Made by a program: the position numbers and the translations under genes. Positions 21,433 through 30,258 of a stretch of 30,258 bases of DNA are shown one piece after another. The stretch lies in NCBI GenBank assembly GCA_023395615.1, contig JAEWYP010000035.1:1-30258 (forward strand), given 5' to 3'. Below the pieces are notes generated by a model. That model was given only the letters and a program-made list of their open reading frames with translations. It made no database searches and was not told the origin of the DNA. Within the stretch, counting starts at the first letter, position 1, and each line of letters starts with the position of its first letter. Source of the DNA: Bacillota bacterium. Its GTDB lineage: Bacteria; Bacillota; Clostridia; Christensenellales; Aristaeellaceae.

Positions 21433-23310
21433 ATGAAAAAAACAGCGGATCAGTATATCGTATTTTTTTTACTGATTATTTTCCTGCTTGCGCCGCAGGC
21501 GGCCTCCCGTGTGGCGGTGGCAGAGGATGTGCCGCTGCTTCGTGAGCTTTACAGCCCTGCATATGAGGGGCGAGGAGTGGGAACGGAAGGCAACCGGTTG
21601 GCGGCGCAGTTGCTGACGGAAGAACTGAAAAACTGTGCGCTCACCCCTCTGGAGGGATATTCCAGTTTTCTTATCCCATTTAAGCAAGACGTCGCCGTCG
21701 TTAAAGAAACGAAGATGGCAGCCGTCATGGAAGACGGAAGCCGGGAAGAATTGGTTTACGGGAAGGATTATTTGTTTGTAGGCACCTCTTCCACTATCAA
21801 TGGCACCTTTCCTGTAGTTAGACAGGCCGAAAAAGCGGACGCTTCCGCAATATTGTTCCTGGACCAGACAAACGCAGAGAGGACGCCGCAGTCCAACGCC
21901 TTTGCAACGATCGTATCCCCTGTGGAGGAGTTTCATTTTAACAGCGCAGGGATCAGCGATGAGGAGGCGCTTTCCAATTCGGATGCCAGCCTTCCCCGGA
22001 TCAGCATGCTGCTCCCCGTTTACAACCGTATCAAAGAGGCAGCCTCTTTGGAGATTCGGTATAATTTTGAGAAAACGGTGACGACCTTAAACAATGTGGT
22101 GGGAGTGCTACCCGGGAAGGACAGAACCAGAGTGGTCATTGTCAGCGCACATTTCGATGGGGCGGGGGATCAGGCGGGCAACCGGCTTCCCTGCGCATTG
22201 GATAACGCCAGCGGTGTTTCCGCGGTGGATTTGGTTTTGAACCAGATGGCCGGAACAGAGCCCCCATATGACGTCGTTTTTGCTTTTACCAATGCGGAAG
22301 AAGCGGGATTAGCCGGTGCATACGATTTGTCCTGGAAACTGATGGCCCAATATCAGGCTCTGTATAATATCAATGTGGATTGCGTGGGGTTGAAGGGAAT
22401 CCCTTTTCCCATGCAGAGCCCGGACGAAAGCGTAGCGGCACTTTATCGGAAAATGGAGGCGTATTTATCGCGGTATGGTTTTTCCTGTGTCCCCGAAATT
22501 TACGGTTCCAGCGACAACGACGCCTTTGTAGGGGCAGGGATTCCCTCGGTTGTTCTGGGTACGCCGGACCTGGATATAATTCACACGGCCAACGATACCG
22601 TGGAGCATATCGACCCGGAGGTGATTCGTGGAATCGCTGGAATGATCGTTGACTTTATTACGGAAAATCCGGATATCCATGCCGAGGTGATAGCTCCCCC
22701 TGAAGAGGAGGCGGCTTCAACGGACGTTCCAACGCTTGCCTATAACGAAGCGGTGCTGCAGGATGATACGCTCTACGCCGGATCTTATCGGTGGATGACC
22801 TATTCGGAAGCTTTGCGCTACTATCCCACGCTTCCCCTTCCGCAGGTGTATCAGGGGTGTTCGATTGAAGAGTGCATGGTGATGCTTTCGACCTTCAACT
22901 TGCCGGACTGTACCCCCGGCCAAATCATTACGTTGCCTGACGGCCCGCAAAATGCCCAAACCATTATGACGCTTTACAGCGACGGAACCACAGGGTATAA
23001 GATTGAGTTTAACGCCGCAGAGGTGAAGGATTCCTATACAAGGCAAATGGTCGGGGAGAATGGGTTTCTGTTAACGACGCGGGAAAACAACACCGACGTC
23101 GTTCAGGGCGTGGGTCTTCAGCGTGGCGAACTTACCCTTTATCTCATGAATGGCGATGTGTCCGGGCTTATGGATGCTGGAGATGGTATAAGTGTACATG
23201 CGTTAATGTATGGCACAAGTAAGGTGACGGTAGAAAACGCCTCCGATTATTTGGCAGATCCGGAGTTAACAGCGCTCTTTGAGGCCTTATGTCAGTTTGT
23301 TCAGCCTTAG
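21433..23310 (+). CDS. Secreted M28-family zinc peptidase with a C-terminal extra domain
   Basis: 625 residues. M28 enzymes are aminopeptidases with two zinc ions. Signal peptide or anchor at 1-30. A PA-like insert precedes the catalytic domain (about 110-200). Zinc ligands are all present: His240 (SAHFDG), Asp257 (LDNASG), Glu290 with catalytic Glu289 (NAEEAG), Asp316 (NVDCVG) and His384 (IIHTAND). The domain ends near 420. Residues ~440-625 form a further domain I do not recognise, with strands and a YRWMTYSEALRYYPTLPLP segment. Upstream binding site is weak (GAGAGATGG). Located with the small secreted protein in an AT-richer stretch; it may be a surface or nutrient peptidase. Confidence 0.9.
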   Translation: MKKTADQYIVFFLLIIFLLAPQAASRVAVAEDVPLLRELYSPAYEGRGVGTEGNRLAAQLLTEELKNCALTPLEGYSSFLIPFKQDVAVVKETKMAAVMEDGSREELVYGKDYLFVGTSSTINGTFPVVRQAEKADASAILFLDQTNAERTPQSNAFATIVSPVEEFHFNSAGISDEEALSNSDASLPRISMLLPVYNRIKEAASLEIRYNFEKTVTTLNNVVGVLPGKDRTRVVIVSAHFDGAGDQAGNRLPCALDNASGVSAVDLVLNQMAGTEPPYDVVFAFTNAEEAGLAGAYDLSWKLMAQYQALYNINVDCVGLKGIPFPMQSPDESVAALYRKMEAYLSRYGFSCVPEIYGSSDNDAFVGAGIPSVVLGTPDLDIIHTANDTVEHIDPEVIRGIAGMIVDFITENPDIHAEVIAPPEEEAASTDVPTLAYNEAVLQDDTLYAGSYRWMTYSEALRYYPTLPLPQVYQGCSIEECMVMLSTFNLPDCTPGQIITLPDGPQNAQTIMTLYSDGTTGYKIEFNAAEVKDSYTRQMVGENGFLLTTRENNTDVVQGVGLQRGELTLYLMNGDVSGLMDAGDGISVHALMYGTSKVTVENASDYLADPELTALFEALCQFVQP

Positions 23311-23318
23311 GTAAGGGA

Positions 23319-23376
23319 TGAATCAATCTCCTTTACGCCTGTTAAAACGTCGCTCTAAAAAAGGGGGATGGATTCA
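23319..23376. repeat. Imperfect inverted repeat related to the end of repeat B
   Basis: TGAATCAATCTCCTTT (23319-23334) pairs imperfectly with AAAGGGGGATGGATTCA (23360-23376). The left arm plus ACGCCT closely resembles the start of repeat B at 17892 (TGAATCAATCCCTTT then CGCCT). No T-tract follows on either strand, so it is not a clear terminator for the M28 gene or the gene at 23447. Confidence 0.5.
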
Positions 23377-23446
23377 ACGGTTCTCTAAGGGGTATCTTCT
23401 GATTCTTGATAGAAATGTATGGATCAAATGAATAAAACTGAACAGG

Positions 23447-24901
23447 TTATACCCCCGCCACCAGCGCGCGGCCGATCCCTTCCACGGTAAGCGCCGGGCA
23501 ACTTGCGGGCAGCAGGGCGCTGTCGCCGGGGCGCAGGGCAAGGCAGCCGCAGGGCCAGCGCAGGGTAAGCGCGTTAAGCGCGGTCAGGATGCGGAAGCTT
23601 TGCGGATGCGGCGCAAGGGCGGCTTCGCCGGTTACGCACAGGCAGTCGAGGGTAAACGCGGGTACGGAGAGCACAGGATGGGTACCGGGTTGCTCCGTGC
23701 CGGGCAGGCGGGCGCGCTGGCCGCGCAGCGCGGGGTCCACCACGTCCAGCGATTGTTGGATGTGCAGTTCGCGTTCACGCCCCTGCGCGTCCTTGCGGTG
23801 GTAATCCCACAGGCGGTAGGTCACGTCGCTGGACTGCTGGATTTCGTACAGGGTGATGCCGCCGCAGATGGCGTGCACCATGCCGCTGGGCATGTACAGC
23901 ACGTCCCCGGCAGTTACGGGCACGGCGGCCAGCATCGGTTCCACGTCGCCGCCGGAAAGCAGCGCGTCGGCAAGCGCCTGCCGGGTTACGCCGTCTTTGA
24001 GGCCGTAATACAGCGTTGCGCCTTCCTCTGCGTGGAGGATCACCCACGCTTCGGTTTTACCCAGTTTATGCTCGTGCGCAAGGGCATATTCGTCGTTGGG
24101 GTGCACCTGTACGCTCAGCTTGCTTTTTGCGTTAAGCAGTTTTAGTAACAAGGGGAAAGGCTCGGTATGGCCCACGCCGGTCAGGCCTTCGCCGGAACGC
24201 GCGATCAGCGCGGGCAGCGTTTCGTCCGCGTCGGTGCGGCTTTCCAGCCCGGGGATACAGCTCACCTCCAGCGCCTCGCCGGTGCGTTCATCCGGGATGG
24301 CGCGTCCGTACAGGGTGGTTAGCGCGTCGCCACCCCACGGGGTCGCGTCGCCGTGGCGGTAGGCGGGGTTCATGTGCACGGGCAGCAGGGGGCAATCCGC
24401 CGTAAGCGGCGCTTCAAAACAGTGAAAATCGCTCGTATAACCGGGAAAGCGGAAAGTGCCCGCCTCGCGCACAGTCGCCGAACGGAACAGGCGCAGCGCG
24501 CGCAGGTTATGCTCATAGGTGTCCACGCGGAAGCAATCGCAGCCCAGCCGCAGGCCTTCCTGGCGGGCAAAGGCCACCGCGGCGCGCGCATAGCCGTGAC
24601 CGGTCACTTTCGGGTCGATGGCGAGACGGTGCAGGCACACGGGCGCAACGCCGTACTGCCAGCCGATATCGTCATATTCCGGCCCCTGCCCCACGCACAC
24701 GGCAAACGCGCCCACTGGCTGTCCCCCGTCGTAAACCCGGTACAGGCGGCCCAATTGCACATCCTCGTTTAAAATTTCCTCGGTGGGGTAACGGCCCCAT
24801 TCCCACTGCATCAGCCCGCGGGCGCGCATATCGGCCACAGCGGCCTGAAACAGCGCGTATATTTCACCGAGCTTGTCAGCGGTTACTTTTTCAAAAGTCA
24901 T
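23447..24901 (-). CDS. Fusion of a GNAT acetyltransferase and class I mannose-6-phosphate isomerase
   Basis: 484 residues in one open frame. Residues 1-165 are a GNAT domain (CLHRLAIDPKVTGHGYARAAVAFA with the CoA loop, RVDTYEHNLRALRLF). Residues from about 175 are a zinc-dependent type I phosphomannose isomerase, interconverting mannose 6-phosphate and fructose 6-phosphate: PWGGDAL, Gln265 and His267 in QVHPND, Glu284 in GKTEAW, and His343 in MPSGMVHAICGG give the four zinc ligands. An internal Met at 177 has no ribosome binding site, so a true fusion is favoured. Its ATG overlaps the stop of the ABC transporter (ATGA). What the acetyltransferase half modifies is unknown. Confidence 0.88.
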   Translation of the reverse strand: MTFEKVTADKLGEIYALFQAAVADMRARGLMQWEWGRYPTEEILNEDVQLGRLYRVYDGGQPVGAFAVCVGQGPEYDDIGWQYGVAPVCLHRLAIDPKVTGHGYARAAVAFARQEGLRLGCDCFRVDTYEHNLRALRLFRSATVREAGTFRFPGYTSDFHCFEAPLTADCPLLPVHMNPAYRHGDATPWGGDALTTLYGRAIPDERTGEALEVSCIPGLESRTDADETLPALIARSGEGLTGVGHTEPFPLLLKLLNAKSKLSVQVHPNDEYALAHEHKLGKTEAWVILHAEEGATLYYGLKDGVTRQALADALLSGGDVEPMLAAVPVTAGDVLYMPSGMVHAICGGITLYEIQQSSDVTYRLWDYHRKDAQGRERELHIQQSLDVVDPALRGQRARLPGTEQPGTHPVLSVPAFTLDCLCVTGEAALAPHPQSFRILTALNALTLRWPCGCLALRPGDSALLPASCPALTVEGIGRALVAGV

Positions 24902-26673
24902 GACACTGTTCCTTCCGTGTACATTGAATATAGATGATAATACAGGCCGCGTTTGGCAAGCAGTTCTTTGTGGGTGCCCTGCTCCTCCACGCCGTTCTCG
25001 GTCAGTACCCAGATCACGGTGGCATTATGGATGGTGGTGAGGCGGTGGGCGATGGTGAACGTGGTGCGGCCCACCGAAAGCTTCTCCAGCGATTGCTGCA
25101 CCAGCCGCTCGCTTTCGTTGTCCAGCGCGCTGGTCGCCTCGTCCAAGATCAGGATAGGCGGGTTTTTGAGGAACACGCGCGCGATGGAAATGCGCTGCTT
25201 CTGCCCGCCGGAAAGCTTGACCCCGCGCTCGCCCACGAAGGTATCGTACCCTTCGGGCAGGGCGCGGATAAAGCCGTCGGCCCCGGCCAGTTCCGCTGCG
25301 CGGACCACCTGCGCCTGCGTGGCCCCGGGCAGGCCGTAGGCGATGTTTTCAAACACGGTGCCGCTGAACATGTACACATCCTGCTGCACCATGCCGATAT
25401 TCTCGCGCAGGCTGCGCTGGGTGAGGGCGGTGATGTCCTTGCCGTCAATCAATATCCGCCCGGCGGACAGGTTGTAAAACCGGGGAATCAGGTTGCAAAG
25501 CGTGGTTTTGCCGCCGCCGCTGGGGCCGACCAGCGCCACACGCTCACCCGCGTTCACATGCAGGTTCAGGTTTTTAAGCACCAGCCTATCGTCGTCGCCG
25601 TAATGGAAAGCCACATGGTCGAACGTTACCTCTCCGCGCACGTCGGTCAGCTCCGTCGCGTCCGGCGCGTCCTGAATATCGGGCTGTTCGTCCATGATGT
25701 GGCAGAAGCGCTCGATGCTGGTCATGCCGTTTTGGAACTGCTCGGTAAACTCCACAATCCGGCGGATGGAGGTAAGCAGGGTGCTTACGTAGAGCAGATA
25801 GGCGATGTAATCCGGCGTGGTGATGGACCCATTGATGAGGAACAGCGCACCCGCGACCACCACCACGATGTACATCACACCGTCAAACACCCGCGTGGTG
25901 GTGGAGAAGCCCGCCATGTACAGGTAGGCTTTGCGTTTTACGCGCACGAAAGCCTCGTTACCGCGATGAAATTTTTCAATCTCCATGGGTTCGTTGGCGA
26001 AACTCTTGACCACACGGATGCCCAGCAGGCTGTCCTCCACCTGGGCGTTGATCTCGCCCAGCTGATGGCGGCGCTCCTGAAAGGCCTGTCGCATCTTATG
26101 GTTAAAATAACGGGTAAAGAAAAGCATGACCGGCAGCACCAGAAAGATAATGATCGTAAGCATCGGGTTGACGCCGAACAGGATCACGAACGACGCGGTG
26201 ATTTTGATGCCCGCGATAAAAAACTCCTCCGGGCAGTGGTGGGCAAATTCCGTTACCTCAAACAGGTCGTTGGTGATGCGGCTCATGATCTGGCCGATCT
26301 TGGCGGTGCTGTAATACGCGAAACCCAGCGTTTGCAGGTGCTTAAACAGATCGTCGCGCATGTCGCGCTCAATCCACGTGCCCATGATGTGCCCCTGCGC
26401 GGCCATGTAGTAGTTGGCGCCCGCATCGATTACGCGCAGCGCCAGATACAGCAGGCCAACCCGCAGCACGTATTCCACCGTGAGCGCCGCCATGTCGGTG
26501 GTAGCCAGCTGGGTGATGTTACGAACGATCAGCGGCAGCACAATGTCGCACAGGGTGGTAAGCGCCGCACAGAACAGGTCGAAGAACAGTACGGGCAGAT
26601 ATTTTTTGTAATATGGGGAAAAGCGCTTTAATAGCGCCGAAGTTTTCATGGTTCGGATTTCCTGCTGTTCCAT
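24898..26673 (-). CDS. ABC exporter half-transporter (permease fused to ATPase)
   Basis: 591 residues. Six predicted membrane helices in residues ~25-300, then the nucleotide-binding domain: Walker A GPSGGGKT at 383-390, Q-loop in MVQQDVYMFSG, signature LSGGQ at 487-491, Walker B ILILDE at 507-512, switch His543 in IAHRLTT. All catalytic residues are intact. It resembles MsbA/LmrA-type lipid or drug exporters and would act as a homodimer, as no partner is adjacent. ATG at 26673 is chosen because GGGGAG lies five bases before it; a GTG two codons upstream is in frame. Substrate unknown. Confidence 0.93.
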   Translation of the reverse strand: MEQQEIRTMKTSALLKRFSPYYKKYLPVLFFDLFCAALTTLCDIVLPLIVRNITQLATTDMAALTVEYVLRVGLLYLALRVIDAGANYYMAAQGHIMGTWIERDMRDDLFKHLQTLGFAYYSTAKIGQIMSRITNDLFEVTEFAHHCPEEFFIAGIKITASFVILFGVNPMLTIIIFLVLPVMLFFTRYFNHKMRQAFQERRHQLGEINAQVEDSLLGIRVVKSFANEPMEIEKFHRGNEAFVRVKRKAYLYMAGFSTTTRVFDGVMYIVVVVAGALFLINGSITTPDYIAYLLYVSTLLTSIRRIVEFTEQFQNGMTSIERFCHIMDEQPDIQDAPDATELTDVRGEVTFDHVAFHYGDDDRLVLKNLNLHVNAGERVALVGPSGGGKTTLCNLIPRFYNLSAGRILIDGKDITALTQRSLRENIGMVQQDVYMFSGTVFENIAYGLPGATQAQVVRAAELAGADGFIRALPEGYDTFVGERGVKLSGGQKQRISIARVFLKNPPILILDEATSALDNESERLVQQSLEKLSVGRTTFTIAHRLTTIHNATVIWVLTENGVEEQGTHKELLAKRGLYYHLYSMYTEGTVS

Positions 26674-26742
26674 AATCACTCCCCGGCCCGGGCGTGCCGC
26701 GGGCCGTATTATTCGTTTTATTTTACTTTGGATTGCTTTGGA

Positions 26743-27504
26743 TTACTGCGCGCTGGCCTGCTGCAGCGACGCCAGTTTGGTAACTGCGGTCAGATCCGCG
26801 GCGTGCGCAGCGGGGCAAAGCACAACGTAGACCGCGGCGGTGCCGCGGGCCACCAGTGTAATTTCCGTATCACTGTCCATGCGTACGGCATCCATCCCCG
26901 CAAGAGTATAGAGTTTATCCACGTTCAGGCGGTAATCACTTTTTAGCAGCTCCACCGCCGCCGTGGGGCGGATACTTTCCACGGTGAGGGTTGCGCCGTC
27001 GGCAAAGGCGTATTGCAGGGTAAGCCGCCGTGCGTATCCGCCGCGGAACGCGGTATCGAACAGGGTTGCTTTGGTAAGCGTTAACCCTTCGCCGCTCATC
27101 GCAAGCACGGGTTTGCCAAAATTGGCCGCCAACTGGGTCAGGTCGGCGTCGCCGGTCGCCTGCGCGGCGGCGATGGGCACGCGGATGGTTTCCTCCTGCG
27201 TTACGGCCTGCTTGGCCAGCTGGTCGTCCTCGCCCGGCTCGCCCATCAGCAGAAACACATAGGCCAGCGCCAGCGCCAGCACAATCCCCAGCGCTGCCAG
27301 CGCGCGCCTTACAACGCGTTTCCAGCGGGGCGGGGCGACGGGCGTTGGGGCGTCGGTCAGCGACTTTTGTTTGGGCAGGGTTTCGCCCGGCGCGGAAGGG
27401 GGAGCGGCGGGTCTGGCGGGGGGTACCCGATCGGGCATGCCCGGCGGTGGGGAGCGGCGAGCGCCCTGCGGCGAACCCTGCGCGGAAGAATGACGATTCA
27501 GCAA
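26743..27504 (-). CDS. Proline-rich single-pass membrane protein of unknown function
   Basis: 253 residues, not recognised. The first ~60 residues are Pro/Ala/Ser-rich and probably disordered in the cytoplasm; residues 66-87 form one membrane helix (ALAALGIVLALALAYVFLLM); the rest is an external alpha/beta domain with strands such as ARRLTLQYAFADGATLTVESI and AAVYVVLCP. Start is a TTG at 27504, supported by a strong AGGAGG five bases upstream. It follows the zinc-ribbon gene by 83 bases and precedes the transporter by 69. Possibly an anti-sigma-like or surface sensor protein, but nothing shows this. Confidence 0.7.
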   Translation of the reverse strand: MLNRHSSAQGSPQGARRSPPPGMPDRVPPARPAAPPSAPGETLPKQKSLTDAPTPVAPPRWKRVVRRALAALGIVLALALAYVFLLMGEPGEDDQLAKQAVTQEETIRVPIAAAQATGDADLTQLAANFGKPVLAMSGEGLTLTKATLFDTAFRGGYARRLTLQYAFADGATLTVESIRPTAAVELLKSDYRLNVDKLYTLAGMDAVRMDSDTEITLVARGTAAVYVVLCPAAHAADLTAVTKLASLQQASAQ

Positions 27505-27587
27505 AGAGACCTCCTGCGGGGCAATCCCCCGCGTGAATCAAAAAGTGTGTTCAGGTGACCGGAAAAGGCAGCCGGACCAACACACGG

Positions 27588-28301
27588 TCAGCTGTCGAGG
27601 GTCACGTTCCGCTCCGCCATCGCCTGCTGCAGCCATTGGGTATCATCGCCCAGCTGCTGGCGGAAGGCGGCGAAAAACGCACGCTTCAGCAACCCGCGCT
27701 GTTCCGGGGTCAATTCGGTATCGGTGCTGATGGCGGCGAGCATCCGGGCCGAGGGTTCCGCCAGATATTTTGCGGCGCGGCTTTCCAGCCCGAAGCCGAA
27801 ATAACGGTGCATATACTGGCTGTTGCCTTTCAGAAACAGATCGATAAACTGGGCGGACATGCGCGTGAGGTAACGGTTGAGAAACAAGGTTTCATCCCCA
27901 CATAAGGCAAGGCAGCGATCCAGATCCGGGTGATGGAACAGCTCGGTTCGCATGGCGGCCTGCTGCTCCTCCGTAAACGGACGCGGGTCCAGATACAGGT
28001 TGAGCAGCCAGCTTTTAATCACCGAAAAATCCAGCTTACGGGGGTTGCGCTGGTACAGCCGCCCCAGCAGCAGCAGCTCTTCCGCGACAGCAAGGCTGCG
28101 CGGATACTGCTCCTGCGCCTTTATCAGCAGATCATGCCGTTTCACCGGGTCGCTCTGTGAGGCGGCCTGTTTCAGCAGCGCCTGTACGGCTTCGTCTTCC
28201 GGCTGCGGCGCGGTGAGCGCCGCGCCGCAGAATGGGCAAAAGGACGCGCCGGTTTCCGGGTTCAGCGCTTTTCCGCAGCGGGGGCAAAGGGTTTCACTCA
28301 T
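27588..28301 (-). CDS. Zinc-ribbon protein with a helical C-terminal domain
   Basis: 237 residues. The N-terminal ribbon has Cys6, Cys9, Cys22 and Cys25 (CPRCG and CPFCG). After an acidic linker, residues ~35-235 are helical (EAVQALLKQAASQSDPVKRHDLLIKAQEQYP, then FIDLFLKGNSQYMHRYFGFGLESRAAKYLAEP). No enzyme motif or membrane segment is visible. AGGAGGTG precedes the ATG. Placed between nadE and the proline-rich membrane protein in the same direction; such ribbon proteins often accompany regulatory membrane proteins, but its role is unknown. Confidence 0.75.
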   Translation of the reverse strand: MSETLCPRCGKALNPETGASFCPFCGAALTAPQPEDEAVQALLKQAASQSDPVKRHDLLIKAQEQYPRSLAVAEELLLLGRLYQRNPRKLDFSVIKSWLLNLYLDPRPFTEEQQAAMRTELFHHPDLDRCLALCGDETLFLNRYLTRMSAQFIDLFLKGNSQYMHRYFGFGLESRAAKYLAEPSARMLAAISTDTELTPEQRGLLKRAFFAAFRQQLGDDTQWLQQAMAERNVTLDS

Positions 28302-28340
28302 GCGGGGTACACCTCCTTGGGGCGTATGCTGCGGCCTGTT

Positions 28341-30233
28341 TTACCGCCACAGCGCGTTGCTCATATCCGAGGGCATGCGCCAGTCACCGCGCGGGGACAG
28401 GCTGATGCTGCCTACTTTGGGGCCGTCCGGCACGCAGTTGCGCTTGTACTGCTGCGCAAAAAACCGGCGGGTAAAGGCCGAAAGCTGAGATGTGACCTTC
28501 GCCTCGTCATAAACGCCGTCGAACGCCTGCATTGCAAGGCGCTTCAGGCGGTCCGGGCCGCTGCCGCTGTCCAGCATATGGTACAGGAAAAAATCGTTCA
28601 GAGCGTAATCGCCGATGATGTCCTCGGTGCGCTGGTTCAGCTCCCCTTCGGTCACGGGCAGCAGCTCCGGGCTGATGGGGGTATCGATCACGTCGCGGCA
28701 CACATCGCGCACCGCGCCGTCGAAGTCGCGCTCGCTCAGATAGCGGACCAGACTTTTCACCAGCGTTTTGGGCACGGAGCAGTTGACGTTGTACATGCTC
28801 ATGTGGTCCCCGTTATAGGTGGAAAAGCCCAGCGCGGCTTCGCTCATGTCCCCGGTGCCCAGCACGATGCCGCCCACCTTGTTGGCGTAATCCATCAAAA
28901 TCTGCGTGCGCTCCCGCGCCTGTGAATTTTCATAGGTTACGTCGTGCGTGGCTTCGTCCTGACCGATGTCGGCAAAATGCTGGCGCACGGCCTTTTCGAT
29001 GCCGATTTCCAGCGCGGTTACGCCCAGCACCTCCATGAGGCGGTCGGCGTTGGATTTGGTGCGCTTGCCGGTGCCCATGCCGGGCATGGTGATGGCGTAC
29101 AGCCCCGTGCGGGGCAGACCCAGCATGTCCAGCGCGCGCACGCCTACCAGCAGGGCCAAAGTGCTGTCCAGCCCGCCGGAAACGCCGATGACCAGATGCT
29201 CGCAGTGGATAGCGGCGAGCCGCGTCATCAGCCCTGTGCACTGGATGCGCACAATCTCCTCGAGATGCTCCTCCCTCTGTGCTCCATCCGGCACGAAGGG
29301 CAGGGGGGCGATGGGCCGCAGCAGGCGGCCGGAATCCGGCGCGGGCGCGGCGACAAGGCGCACGGCGGTCATGGGGGTTTCGCAGCGCGGCATCTGGTGG
29401 AAACTGCCATTGCGCTGGCGCTGGTAGCGCAGGCGCTGCACGTCGATATCCGCCACGGCGGTATCGCCGGTCAGGGTAAAGCGTTTGCCCTCGGCTAATG
29501 CCCGGCCGTTCTCAAATACGCCGGTATAGCCGCAGAAAACCAGGTCGCTGGTACTTTCGCCAAAACCCGCGCACGCGTAGGCATAACCCGCGTACAGCCG
29601 CCCGCTTTGCTGGCGGAGCAGCTCCCGGCGGTAATTCTGTTTGCTGACCAGCGCGTTGCTGGCGCTGGGATTTACGATCACGTCCGCGCCCTCCACGGCA
29701 TACTGGCTGCTGGGGGGAATGGGCGTCCACAGATCCTCGCAGATTTCCACGGCAAAGGTAAAATCGCCGAAGTCGAACAGCAGATCCGGGGCGAAGGGGC
29801 AACATACCCCATCCTGCTCAAACACCGGTTCCGCCTGCGCGGCGCTCACGAACCAGCGGGTTTCGTAAAACTCGTTGCCGTTAGGCAGATAGGTTTTGGG
29901 CACCAGCCCCCGCACCTGCCCGCCCTGCAGTACCGCCGCGCAGTTAAAAAGGCGGCTGCGCTGGTTGATGGGCAACCCCACCACCACGGCCATATCTCCG
30001 GTTTGCGCGGCAATGGCTTTCATGGCGGCGAACGCCGCGCGCTGTACCGGCTCGTGCGTCAGCAGATCGCCCAGGGTGTAACCGGTAATGCATAGCTCCG
30101 GGAACACAGCCACCCGCACGCCCTGCGCTTCCAGCGCGCGCATGCGGGTAATGATTTCTTCCTGATTCTTTTCCACGTCGCCCAGATGCACGCGCAGACT
30201 GGCGGCGGCAACGCGGGCAAAATCGCCTGACAT
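28341..30233 (-). CDS. nadE: Glutamine-dependent NAD+ synthetase
   Basis: 630 residues. Last step of NAD biosynthesis: amidates deamido-NAD with ammonia released from glutamine. The N-terminal nitrilase-like glutaminase has the Glu46-Lys113-Cys165 triad (FPELCITG, VPKTYLPN, VEICEDLW). The C-terminal synthetase has the ATP-pyrophosphatase loop SGGLDS at 352-357, then TMPGMGT, GTGDMSEAALGFSTYNGDHMS and the C-terminal KRNCVPDGPKVGSISLSPRGDWRMPSD, typical of the two-domain enzyme. AAGGAGA lies upstream; ATG at 30233 and GTG at 30236 are both usable. Gene is complete; its promoter is beyond the right edge. Confidence 0.97.
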   Translation of the reverse strand: MSGDFARVAAASLRVHLGDVEKNQEEIITRMRALEAQGVRVAVFPELCITGYTLGDLLTHEPVQRAAFAAMKAIAAQTGDMAVVVGLPINQRSRLFNCAAVLQGGQVRGLVPKTYLPNGNEFYETRWFVSAAQAEPVFEQDGVCCPFAPDLLFDFGDFTFAVEICEDLWTPIPPSSQYAVEGADVIVNPSASNALVSKQNYRRELLRQQSGRLYAGYAYACAGFGESTSDLVFCGYTGVFENGRALAEGKRFTLTGDTAVADIDVQRLRYQRQRNGSFHQMPRCETPMTAVRLVAAPAPDSGRLLRPIAPLPFVPDGAQREEHLEEIVRIQCTGLMTRLAAIHCEHLVIGVSGGLDSTLALLVGVRALDMLGLPRTGLYAITMPGMGTGKRTKSNADRLMEVLGVTALEIGIEKAVRQHFADIGQDEATHDVTYENSQARERTQILMDYANKVGGIVLGTGDMSEAALGFSTYNGDHMSMYNVNCSVPKTLVKSLVRYLSERDFDGAVRDVCRDVIDTPISPELLPVTEGELNQRTEDIIGDYALNDFFLYHMLDSGSGPDRLKRLAMQAFDGVYDEAKVTSQLSAFTRRFFAQQYKRNCVPDGPKVGSISLSPRGDWRMPSDMSNALWR

Positions 30234-30258
30234 CACAAAATCTCTCCTTCGCGGGAAC

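Overview
The window is high-GC (roughly 60%), densely packed bacterial DNA. The gene set points to a low-abundance-annotated Firmicute of the class Clostridia. Evidence: an IreB-RuvX-DUF1292 cluster, a second DUF1292 protein, a DUF896 (YnzC-type) protein, a PrsA-like secreted parvulin, a FakA-type fragment, short alanyl-tRNA synthetase, sigma-A-like promoters (TTGACA/TATAAT) and AGGAGG ribosome binding sites. Nothing suggests an outer membrane. A gut Christensenellales or Oscillospirales relative is plausible, but that placement is inference.

Bases 1-6927 are an L-rhamnose locus: the 3' end of rhamnose mutarotase (rhaM), then, after a divergent ECF sigma / membrane anti-sigma pair, an AraC-type regulator and rhaB-rhaA-rhaD (kinase, isomerase, aldolase), which turn L-rhamnose into dihydroxyacetone phosphate and lactaldehyde. 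Bases 7014-8745 carry a DUF3795 protein and the conserved ireB-ruvX-DUF1292 cluster. Bases 8878-13093 hold an L,D-transpeptidase, a PrsA-like foldase, a cysteine-rich DUF1292 protein, a DUF896 protein and a small acetyltransferase.

Bases 13244-17860 (minus strand) are a probable four-gene envelope operon: a membrane-anchored M1-peptidase-like protein that has lost its catalytic HE pair, a GT2-GtrA glycosyltransferase, and two tandem secreted phosphodiester-glycosidase (NAGPA) paralogs. Upstream of it lie a dispersed ~140-bp repeat and a 53-bp tandem repeat, then short-form alaS (18302-20101), and a small orphan FakA-like domain protein (20343-20594). Bases 20640-23440 are visibly more AT-rich and encode a small secreted cysteine protein and a secreted M28 peptidase, probably acquired or recently remodelled DNA.

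Bases 23447-30233 are a minus-strand run: nadE, a zinc-ribbon protein, a proline-rich single-pass membrane protein, an ABC exporter half-transporter, and an unusual acetyltransferase-phosphomannose isomerase fusion whose start overlaps the transporter stop. No rRNA, tRNA, CRISPR array, transposase or phage gene was seen. The most interesting unexplained items are the repeat family, the M1 pseudo-peptidase/glycan operon, the Cys-rich DUF1292 variant and the GNAT-ManA fusion.
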